Below are positions 4,544 to 10,007 of a stretch of 10,007 bases of DNA, piece by piece. The notes below the pieces were generated by a model. The model did no database searches. It was not told the DNA's origin and saw nothing but the letters and a program-made list of their open reading frames with translations. The position numbers and the translations under genes were made by a program. Positions within the stretch are counted from its first letter, which is position 1; every line of letters starts with the position of its first letter. Source of the DNA: Pseudomonadota bacterium (lineage in GTDB: Bacteria; Pseudomonadota; Alphaproteobacteria; Rickettsiales; SXRF01); the NCBI GenBank assembly GCA_028873275.1, contig JAGWLJ010000032.1, positions 1-10,007 on the forward strand. Direction: 5' to 3'.

Positions 4544-6970
4544 ATGGCCAAAAGCAGCACGAACGGGCATAAGAAATTCGACATTCCGGCGGGCAGCGTC
4601 ATCTACCTGTCGACCACTACCCATGAGAAAATCCGCTATTTCACCATGGCCGCACAGGCGCAGGGGCTGCCGATCGAATTCAAGCCCTTTGCCGCCATCA
4701 CCGAAACCTGCAACAGCCCCGACGAGGACGAAGGCGCTTCCGACAAGAACGCCAAGAAAAAAGCCGAACAGGCCGTGCTCACCTTCAAGGACTTCTACCG
4801 CCGCACGCGTATCGACAAGGCTTTCCAGTCGCATTACGAAAAGCTGGGTATCAGCCCCAATAAACCCGTTTATGTGGCGACGGAAGACTCCCGCCTTAGA
4901 ATCACCGGCCTTCCCCGAACACTGTTTGACGACAACATGTTCGACTGGACCGGGCTGGAAGTGCACCGCGAAAAACTGCTCAAGCGCGTAGAACAGGAGC
5001 ATGCCAGGGGCAATACCGAGTTTCACCTGGTAGATTGCTTTCCCGATGTCGAGCTCGGCCCCGTTCTCATGGATTGCGGCGGCGAACGGGCCTTTTTCAG
5101 GCGCGTACAAAAAGGGCTGGACAGGCTGGCGCAGAAAATGACTGGCGATCCCGTTGCACGCTGGGAGCAGCCGCTCGGTTTTGAATCGGGCTCGGTGCTG
5201 GTGATCCATAAAATGCAGCCGCGCTATTCCGATGCCGGTCAGGGACATTATGTGGAAGAAACGCTGGAAGAGCCGTTCAAGCTGGAGTCCCTCAACAAAG
5301 GCAGCCTCACGTTTTCTCCGCAACCGAATGCCGATGTTATCCTCTCCCCGCAGCACCGCCTTCCGGCACTGGCAAGCACGCTGCATTACAATAACAGCGG
5401 CTTCAACGACAAAACCTACGCCACGCTCGACGATGAAGAGGACCCAGAAACAAGGCGTAAATATAACTACACGATCAAGCTCAGCGAGCGCGCCGATATC
5501 ATACGCCAGCTGGCAAGACACGCGGCCGGCAAGCAGAACGGCAGGCCCAGGCATCTTGACCATTTCCATGTCGGCATCGTGAATCCGGAGGGGCAGAAAT
5601 CCTGGAAGGCCCGCATCGAGGCGAAGCTCGGAAAGAATAACGGCACTAAAACCTCCGTAGTGGAAACCTCCACTTTCAAGGATACAAAACTGGATCATCT
5701 CGATAACGAGCTGCTGAAAAAAACGGATGCCTGGATTTTCGGGCCATGGGGAAAACAGGAAGGCGCCGCGGCGGGCGATGATCATATGTTTCATGCGCTG
5801 CTCGAGCAGCTTTTCGCCCTGTCCACGGGCATCGTCTCCAAACAGCTGGAAGTGAACAGCTTCGACAAGCCGCTGATCATTTACAATCCGAATAACGGAG
5901 CGGATGCAGCGCTTGCCCTGATCAATGACCTGATGCAGCGGCGGCTGATCGGCGGCAGAATCGGCTTTTATCCCCCCAACGTCGAAAACGGCTCGGCGCC
6001 GCATTACGATCCACGCAACCTCATCGAAGTCATGACCACCGAAGAGCAGCTGGTCGACTTCCTGAAGCACAAGCGCGACGGCCAGGGAGATCATCACGAA
6101 GGCCGTCATGCGTCTTACGATATCCCGCCGTTGCCCGACAGCGGAGCCATGAAGATCCGCCCCTATCGCGCAACGAAGGCACAATCCATCAAAATGGGCG
6201 AAACGGTGGGCAGGAAGAACGATAAGTTCAACGTGGCTATTTTCTGCTCCTCTGCCTCGCAGAACGACCTGAACCTGAAGCGTACCCGCCATTTAAGCTA
6301 TGCGCTCGCCAGCAATGATTTCGGCGTCGTCTGCGGCGCCGGCGACCGTTACATGATGGGCGCGATCACCGACGGCGTGAACGACTGGCGCAACGAAATT
6401 CATGGCAGCAATGGCCATCAGCGCCATATGCCGGTGGAAAATGGCGGCTATCTGACAGGCTCCTCGACGCCGGTAATCTTGTACCGCGAAACCGAGAGCG
6501 GCAACATTCCGCAGGGCTATAATCGCTTTCACTTGGCCCCTACCATTTACAAGCGCATGGAGTTTCTGGAGAGCGAATCGGATGCGTTCGTAGTGATGGA
6601 AGGCGGCGCCGGAACGGTGCAGGAGTTCGCTGCCGTCAAACTTCTGGTGGACGGCAAGCAGTCCAACAAACCGATTATCATTTGCAATACCGCTATCAAT
6701 AACGATGACGGCCGCTGCTGGCAGTCGCTGATCGGCGCGCTGCTGGGAAAAACCTTCGATGCGGATTTCAGCCTGACGGAAGATGATCGGAAGCGACTAA
6801 GGAAGCGCAATATCCATATCGCCGATGATGAAACGGATGCCATGGCGCTGCTGCGCGAATTCCGCGACGAGCATCTGCGCCGTCGGGAAATACCATTAAA
6901 TGATAATGAGCGCCCGCCGCTGCCGGGCTTGCCGCCTCAGGCTGGCGGAGTCTCTCTTCCCGGCCTTTAA
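4544..6970 (+). CDS. Ham1/ITPase-like plus degenerate LOG-like plus LOG multidomain protein
   Basis: The 808-residue cytosolic protein reads as three modules. Residues 17-328 resemble Ham1/RdgB nucleoside-triphosphate pyrophosphatases: STTTHEKIRYF (23-33) for the TGN-xx-K start, KNAKKKA (68-74) for ENA-xx-KA, EDSRLRITGL (114-123) for the DDSGL motif with D115 as the likely catalytic Asp, and IKLSERADIIRQL (311-323) for the final SHR helix. Residues 338-510 form a Rossmann-like domain whose TDAWIFGPWGK (394-404) and KPLIIYN (442-448) mirror the last domain but lack its active motif. Residues 562-775 are a LOG (cytokinin-riboside monophosphate phosphoribohydrolase, 'lysine decarboxylase-like') domain: VAIFCSSAS, GAGDRYMMG, DAFVVMEGGAGTVQE (680-694) and KPIIICN. 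LOG enzymes split nucleoside monophosphates into base and ribose-5-phosphate. The LOG call is firm; the Ham1 call is by motif order and several residues deviate. No good ribosome site precedes the ATG. The 3' end overlaps pdxH by four bases, tail to tail. Confidence 0.82.
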   Translation: MAKSSTNGHKKFDIPAGSVIYLSTTTHEKIRYFTMAAQAQGLPIEFKPFAAITETCNSPDEDEGASDKNAKKKAEQAVLTFKDFYRRTRIDKAFQSHYEKLGISPNKPVYVATEDSRLRITGLPRTLFDDNMFDWTGLEVHREKLLKRVEQEHARGNTEFHLVDCFPDVELGPVLMDCGGERAFFRRVQKGLDRLAQKMTGDPVARWEQPLGFESGSVLVIHKMQPRYSDAGQGHYVEETLEEPFKLESLNKGSLTFSPQPNADVILSPQHRLPALASTLHYNNSGFNDKTYATLDDEEDPETRRKYNYTIKLSERADIIRQLARHAAGKQNGRPRHLDHFHVGIVNPEGQKSWKARIEAKLGKNNGTKTSVVETSTFKDTKLDHLDNELLKKTDAWIFGPWGKQEGAAAGDDHMFHALLEQLFALSTGIVSKQLEVNSFDKPLIIYNPNNGADAALALINDLMQRRLIGGRIGFYPPNVENGSAPHYDPRNLIEVMTTEEQLVDFLKHKRDGQGDHHEGRHASYDIPPLPDSGAMKIRPYRATKAQSIKMGETVGRKNDKFNVAIFCSSASQNDLNLKRTRHLSYALASNDFGVVCGAGDRYMMGAITDGVNDWRNEIHGSNGHQRHMPVENGGYLTGSSTPVILYRETESGNIPQGYNRFHLAPTIYKRMEFLESESDAFVVMEGGAGTVQEFAAVKLLVDGKQSNKPIIICNTAINNDDGRCWQSLIGALLGKTFDADFSLTEDDRKRLRKRNIHIADDETDAMALLREFRDEHLRRREIPLNDNERPPLPGLPPQAGGVSLPGL

Positions 6971-7548
6971 GGATAAAGCCAGCTGATTTCCCACCCATCG
7001 CCCCGGCGCGTATACACGATGCGGTTGTGCAGGCGATGCTCGCCTTCTTCCCAGAATTCGATGACGGCGGGAACGATGCGCCAGCCTGACCAGAACGGCG
7101 GACGGGTCACCTCATGGCCCTCGAAACGCCGGGTGGTATCGGCCACGGCCTGCACCAGCGTCTCACGACTTTCTAGCACCTCCGACTGCCGCGACGACCA
7201 GGCGCCGATGCGGCTCTCACGCGGGCGCATGGCGAAGTAGGCATCCGCCTCGGCCTCGCCCACACGCTCGGCCACTCCCTCGATACGCACCTGTTTCCTG
7301 AGCGGCATCCAGTGCACGCACAGCGCCGCCTTCGGATGCGCCGCCAGCTCGCGGCTCTTGCGGCTTTCCATATTGGTATAGAACACGAAGCCGCGTGCAT
7401 CGAAATGCTTGATCAGAATGATGCGCGCCGAGGGCTGGCCGACCTCTCCCACCGTCGCCAGGCAGGCCGCCGTCGGCTCCAGAATGGCGCTGTGGTTCCT
7501 GGCATGCGTCAGCCAGTGATGAAAGACCTCGATAGGATCCTGTGTCAT
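6967..7548 (-). CDS. pdxH: Pyridoxamine 5'-phosphate oxidase
   Basis: This 193-residue FMN enzyme oxidises pyridoxamine- or pyridoxine-5'-phosphate to pyridoxal-5'-phosphate, the last step of vitamin B6 synthesis and salvage. Family landmarks in order are ATVGEVGQPSARIILIK (31-47), FVFYTNMESRKS (54-65, FMN phosphate binding), RKQVRIEG (84-91), YFAMRPRESRIGAWSS-RQS (104-122) and the C-terminal FW-x-GWRIVP-x-VIEFW followed by HRLHNRIVY (171-179). In the usual RLHDR motif the Asp is Asn here; R172 and H174, the substrate-contacting pair, remain. The usual RLAP ending is WLYP and WGG is WSG, so it is a divergent member. Its ATG overlaps the astA stop as ATGA, indicating translational coupling. 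The product would feed PLP to the aminotransferase encoded two genes upstream. It is slightly shorter at the N-terminus than the E. coli protein. Confidence 0.93.
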   Translation of the reverse strand: MTQDPIEVFHHWLTHARNHSAILEPTAACLATVGEVGQPSARIILIKHFDARGFVFYTNMESRKSRELAAHPKAALCVHWMPLRKQVRIEGVAERVGEAEADAYFAMRPRESRIGAWSSRQSEVLESRETLVQAVADTTRRFEGHEVTRPPFWSGWRIVPAVIEFWEEGEHRLHNRIVYTRRGDGWEISWLYP

Positions 7549-8558
7549 ATTTCGCTATAGCGAAGCGTATCACCGGGTTTGAGCTTCAGGAAATCCGCCG
7601 CTTCGGAATTCATCGCCACGCCACCGTCCAGCTCTTCGAGCGCCGCGCACCCCATACGGAAATTTCCCAGCACCGTATTGGCCACCATATAGGCCGGTTT
7701 GGCCGAAACGGATTTGATCGCGATCAAATGGACGTGCTTGCTTTCGCGCACGGTGCGGATCTGTGCGCGCTCTGCCTGCATGGTCGGCCCGCCATCGAAC
7801 ACGTCGATATAGCCCTGATGGCGGAAGCCCTCGAACTCGAGCAGCTGCTTGGCCGGCAGCGACGCCTTGAGCGGCACGCCGATCACCGCCTGCGCGTCGG
7901 GGTGCAGCAGGTTGACGTAAATCGGATACTTGGGCATGAGATCGCTGATAAACTGGCCACCCTGCGTGGCATTGATGAAATCGGCACGTTTAAAATCCAT
8001 CAGGAAGAAATGCTGCGCCAGATTCTTGTAAAACGGCGAATCGCCCTGCTCATCCTGCACGCCGCGAATCTCGGAAATCACCACCTCGGAAAACAGATCG
8101 GGAAACTCGGCCAGCATCAGATATCGGCAGCGCGACAGGAACTTGCCGATGCCGTCGCGCCGGTACTCCGGCAGCAGGAACAGCGAGCCGATTTCCGTGG
8201 CCCCCGTATAATCATTAACCATATGCAGCACGCGCTGCAGCGAATACACGCCGAGGTTATCCGCCGCCTGCACGATGGTGGAGAGCTTGTAGGAATAAAA
8301 CGGCCGCGTGAGCCCCACCTGCGCCACAATGCCGCAGGTGCCGACCAGTTTTTTCCTGTCGGTGTCCTCCAGCACGAAGAGAAAGCTCTCCTCCTTCTGG
8401 GCTTCTGGCTTTCCGGCAAAACTGGCTACCGAGCGTGCGATTTTGGCATCGAGCACATGCGCGTCCGGCGGCAGCGATGTCATGCCGATCCCCGCCTGCC
8501 GCGCCAGCGCGAGGATTTCAGGATGATCGGACAGTGCTACGGGGCGGACGAGGAGCAT
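7545..8558 (-). CDS. astA: Arginine N-succinyltransferase
   Basis: This 337-residue protein transfers succinyl from succinyl-CoA to the alpha-amino group of arginine, the first step of the AST arginine-degradation pathway. The AstA family core is clear: VRPVALSDHPEILALA, LVGTCGIVAQVGLTRPFYSY (71-90), ATEIGSLFLLPEYRRDGIG (120-138, CoA-binding GNAT-like motif), ISEIRGVQDEQGDSPFY (161-177), FFLMDFKRAD (184-193), SDLMPKYPIYVNLL (205-218), EGFRHQGYIDVFDGGP (243-258) and IRTV. I chose the ATG at 8558 because GAGGGA precedes it and residue 1 matches the usual family start (M-x-x-VRP). An in-frame upstream ATG at 8603 would only add a translated palindromic repeat. It starts 13 bases after the astC stop and overlaps pdxH by four bases, so the genes are probably one operon. 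astB, astD and astE are not in view. Confidence 0.93.
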   Translation of the reverse strand: MLLVRPVALSDHPEILALARQAGIGMTSLPPDAHVLDAKIARSVASFAGKPEAQKEESFLFVLEDTDRKKLVGTCGIVAQVGLTRPFYSYKLSTIVQAADNLGVYSLQRVLHMVNDYTGATEIGSLFLLPEYRRDGIGKFLSRCRYLMLAEFPDLFSEVVISEIRGVQDEQGDSPFYKNLAQHFFLMDFKRADFINATQGGQFISDLMPKYPIYVNLLHPDAQAVIGVPLKASLPAKQLLEFEGFRHQGYIDVFDGGPTMQAERAQIRTVRESKHVHLIAIKSVSAKPAYMVANTVLGNFRMGCAALEELDGGVAMNSEAADFLKLKPGDTLRYSEI

Positions 8559-8561
8559 TAT

Positions 8562-8567
8562 TCCCTC
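8562..8567 (-). promoter_or_regulatory. Ribosome binding site deciding the astA start
   Basis: On the minus strand GAGGGA lies three bases before the ATG at 8558, directly between the repeat palindrome and astA. It favours this start over the upstream in-frame ATG at 8603. Confidence 0.55.
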
Positions 8568-8570
8568 ATT

Positions 8571-8596
8571 GTCATCCCGGCAAAGGCCGGGATCCA
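8571..8596. repeat. Dispersed palindromic repeat (GTCAT-CCCG type), copy 1
   Basis: GTC is followed by ATCCCGGC (8574-8581), the loop AAAG, and GCCGGGAT (8586-8593): a perfect eight-base stem. This is the well-known class of short dispersed repeats whose stray translations read VIPAKAGIH or DPGLCRDD. It supplies AstC residues 415-421 and most of the stop codon, and lies just before the astA ribosome site. No T tract follows on either strand. Confidence 0.75.
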
Positions 8597-9837
8597 TGTG
8601 CAAGATAAATCTCTATAGCACGCTCCAGCCGCTTTGTCCCCTCCCGCATTTCCTTCTCGGTAATATTGAGCGGAGGGACGAAGCGCAGCACGTTCGGCCC
8701 GGCCTGCAGCACCAGCACGCCATGGGCGCGGGCAATATCGCAGATTTCTCCGGCCTTACCGTTCCAGGGCTGCGCCAGCTCGGCGCCGATCATCAATCCG
8801 CGGCCGCGAATTTCGGCGAAGAGGCCATGTTGTTTATTGATGGCGGTTAGCGCCTGCACCAGCTGCTTACCGCGGTCGCGCACATTCTTCATCAACTGCG
8901 GCGTCTGCAATTTTTTCAGCACCACCCGCGCCACCGCCGCCGCCAGCGGATTGCCGCCGAAAGTCGAGCCATGGCTGCCGAACTGGAAAGTGTTCTCGGC
9001 TTTCTCGCCGATCAGCAGCGCCCCGATCGGCATCCCGCCGCCCAGCGCTTTGGCTATCGTCACCACATCGGGCTTCACGCCCGCTTCTGAAAACCAGGAA
9101 AACAGCTTGCCGGTGCGCCCCATGCCGCACTGGATTTCATCAAGGATCAGGAGCGCATCGTGCTTATGGCAGAGATCCTGCACATGCTTTAAAAACCCCG
9201 GCTTGACCGGCGTGATGCCCCCCTCGCCCTGCACTACTTCCAGCATGACGGCGCAGGTGCTGTCATTCACCGCCGCCGTAATGGCATCGAAATCGTTGAA
9301 GGGACAATAGCGGAATCCCGGCGGCAGCGGCTCAAAACCGGCGTGGTATTTCGGCTGCGCCGTCGCCGTTACCGCCGCCAGCGAGCGGCCGTGGAATGAT
9401 CCGGTAAACGTGATAATCTCACGCCGCTCCGGCGGCCTGCCTTTATCAGCAGCATATTTGCGCGCCAGCTTGATGGCGCCTTCATTGGCCTCCGTGCCGG
9501 AATTGGTGAGGAAGACGCGCTTAGCGAATTTCGACGATTTGGCCAGTTCCTCCGCCAGCAGAATCGGCGGCGCGGTGAAGAAAATATTGCTGGTATGCCA
9601 CAGCTTCTTGGCCTGCCCCATTAATGCCTTCAGGAGATCGTCGTTATGATGCCCGAGCGCGCTGACAGCGATGCCCGCCCCAAGATCGACATAATCCCTG
9701 CCGTCGAGATCCCACACCATCGCGCCCTTGCCATGATCAAGAATGACATCGCGTGGTTTATAGGCATGGGTGTAGTATTTGCGACCTTTGGCGACGAGGG
9801 CTTTGGTAGCGGCGGAGGGAGACGTTTTCTTTTTCAT
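8572..9837 (-). CDS. astC: Acetylornithine / N-succinylornithine aminotransferase
   Basis: This 421-residue class-III PLP aminotransferase exchanges the delta-amino group of (acetyl- or succinyl-)ornithine with 2-oxoglutarate. Motifs are DLGAGIAVSALGHH (51-64), TNSGTEANEGAIKLARK (111-127), TGSFHGRSLAAV (145-156), MLEVVQGEGG (198-207), LLILDEIQCGMGRTG (229-243, with D233 for the pyridine nitrogen), IAKALGGGMPIGA (261-273, with K263 the Schiff-base lysine) and GSHGSTFGGNPLA (287-299). Position next to astA favours the catabolic AstC role; the sequence alone cannot exclude biosynthetic ArgD or both functions. The ATG at 9837 is preceded by GAGGAA; the longer in-frame start at 9879 would read through a palindromic repeat and is rejected. 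The last seven residues and the first base of the stop codon are contributed by a second palindromic repeat, replacing the native C-terminus. PLP for this enzyme would come from pdxH in the same operon. Confidence 0.9.
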   Translation of the reverse strand: MKKKTSPSAATKALVAKGRKYYTHAYKPRDVILDHGKGAMVWDLDGRDYVDLGAGIAVSALGHHNDDLLKALMGQAKKLWHTSNIFFTAPPILLAEELAKSSKFAKRVFLTNSGTEANEGAIKLARKYAADKGRPPERREIITFTGSFHGRSLAAVTATAQPKYHAGFEPLPPGFRYCPFNDFDAITAAVNDSTCAVMLEVVQGEGGITPVKPGFLKHVQDLCHKHDALLILDEIQCGMGRTGKLFSWFSEAGVKPDVVTIAKALGGGMPIGALLIGEKAENTFQFGSHGSTFGGNPLAAAVARVVLKKLQTPQLMKNVRDRGKQLVQALTAINKQHGLFAEIRGRGLMIGAELAQPWNGKAGEICDIARAHGVLVLQAGPNVLRFVPPLNITEKEMREGTKRLERAIEIYLAHGSRPLPG

Positions 9838-9839
9838 GT

Positions 9840-9846
9840 GTTCCTC
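9840..9846 (-). promoter_or_regulatory. Ribosome binding site for astC
   Basis: GAGGAAC on the minus strand sits two to three bases before ATG 9837 and supports it over the upstream in-frame ATGs at 9855 and 9879. Confidence 0.6.
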
Positions 9847-9850
9847 ATTC

Positions 9851-9878
9851 GTCATTCCCGCCTGCACGGGGAATGGCA
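9851..9878. repeat. Dispersed palindromic repeat (GTCAT-CCCG type), copy 2
   Basis: GTC is followed by ATTCCC (9854-9859), nine bases, then GGGAAT (9869-9874). It is in the same orientation as copy 1 and also sits between two genes of the operon, immediately before a ribosome site. The stem is shorter and the loop differs, so it is a diverged family member. It falls between the stop of the deoxyhypusine-synthase-like gene (9879) and the astC start. Confidence 0.65.
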
Positions 9879-10007
9879 TTAAGCAAACAATTTCGCAAAC
9901 TGTCTCTTGCTGCGCTTCTTCCAGTAGCCGCGATGATACGCATCGGATGCCAGCAGCGGCAGCACGCTGGTCGCCTCGGCGTAGACCATCTGCTCGTACG
10001 TCGTATC
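9879..10007 (-). CDS. Deoxyhypusine / homospermidine synthase-like protein, C-terminal end (partial)
   Basis: The minus strand from the window edge reads 42 residues and then TAA. YEQMVYAEATSVLPLLASD aligns without gaps to the conserved C-terminal part of deoxyhypusine synthases; the human enzyme, from memory, has VYADASLVFPLLVAETF there. It shares the Y-A-acidic-A core and P-L-L. A basic tail follows (WKKRSKRQFAKLFA). In eukaryotes and archaea the family moves the aminobutyl group of spermidine onto a lysine of eIF5A; bacteria lack eIF5A, and bacterial homologues are often homospermidine synthases or unassigned. Lying 41 bases upstream of astC on the same strand, it would link polyamine metabolism with arginine/ornithine turnover. 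The N-terminal four-fifths, including the catalytic lysine, is outside the window. Confidence 0.6.
   Translation of the reverse strand, partial: DTTYEQMVYAEATSVLPLLASDAYHRGYWKKRSKRQFAKLFA

Noticed and set aside
4517..6292. A 591-codon open frame antisense to the Ham1-LOG gene
   Set aside because: It has no recognisable domain, mirrors the codon periodicity of the true gene on the other strand, and the plus-strand frame has clear LOG motifs across the same bases.
8571..8596. Rho-independent terminator between astC and astA
   Set aside because: The stem is strong but no T tract follows on either strand and the genes are 13 bases apart, so a repeat explains it better.
8559..8603. N-terminal extension of astA beginning MHMDPGLCRDD
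   Set aside because: The extension is a translated palindromic repeat; the ATG at 8558 has a ribosome site and matches the family start.
7542..8618. A 358-codon open frame antisense to astA
   Set aside because: It is the shadow of a certain AstA gene; its end (VIPAKAGIH) is the stray translation of the palindromic repeat.
9838..9879. N-terminal extension of astC beginning MPFPVQAGMTNEEH
   Set aside because: It is again the repeat read through; GAGGAA before ATG 9837 marks the real start.

Overview
The window looks like chromosomal DNA from a free-living, GC-rich Gram-negative bacterium, most likely an alphaproteobacterium. The grounds are family content: a BluB, a ClsC-type phospholipase D, a partial arginine succinyltransferase cluster and a deoxyhypusine-synthase-like gene. 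GTCAT-CCCG...CGGG-AT dispersed palindromes and a good sigma-54-type promoter also fit. I cannot name a genus. Coding density is very high, with no gene-free stretch over about 190 bases. I see no rRNA, tRNA, CRISPR array, transposase or phage gene.

Layout. Left (1-2050, + strand): the tail of a small membrane protein, a secreted charged helical protein, a strong hairpin terminator, and a two-HKD cardiolipin-synthase-like protein with an export signal. Centre-left (2062-3702): a small four-cysteine lipoprotein and a Ser-rich protein on the minus strand, then a divergent Gln/Asn/Ser-rich protein on the plus strand preceded by a -24/-12 (sigma-54) promoter match. Centre (3707-4360, minus): bluB, the dimethylbenzimidazole synthase for the lower ligand of vitamin B12, with no other cobalamin gene in view. 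Next (4544-6970, plus): an 808-residue protein read here as a Ham1/ITPase-like domain, a degenerate LOG-like Rossmann domain and an intact LOG domain. This is the most unusual object in the window.

Right (6967-10007, minus): a compact gene run read from the right edge: the C-terminus of a deoxyhypusine/homospermidine-synthase-like protein, an acetyl/succinylornithine aminotransferase (astC/argD), arginine N-succinyltransferase (astA) and pyridoxamine-phosphate oxidase (pdxH). astA and pdxH overlap by ATGA. The grouping makes sense as arginine/ornithine/polyamine metabolism with a PLP-supplying enzyme beside a PLP-dependent one. Two GTCAT-type palindromic repeats sit in this run, one between each of its first two gene pairs; one of them encodes the last seven residues of AstC.

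Best leads: the Ham1-pseudoLOG-LOG architecture, which could turn a nucleoside triphosphate into monophosphate and then free base plus ribose-5-phosphate in one chain; the repeat-derived AstC tail; and the sigma-54 promoter in front of an uncharacterised low-complexity protein. All functional statements come from reading motifs by eye, without database searches.
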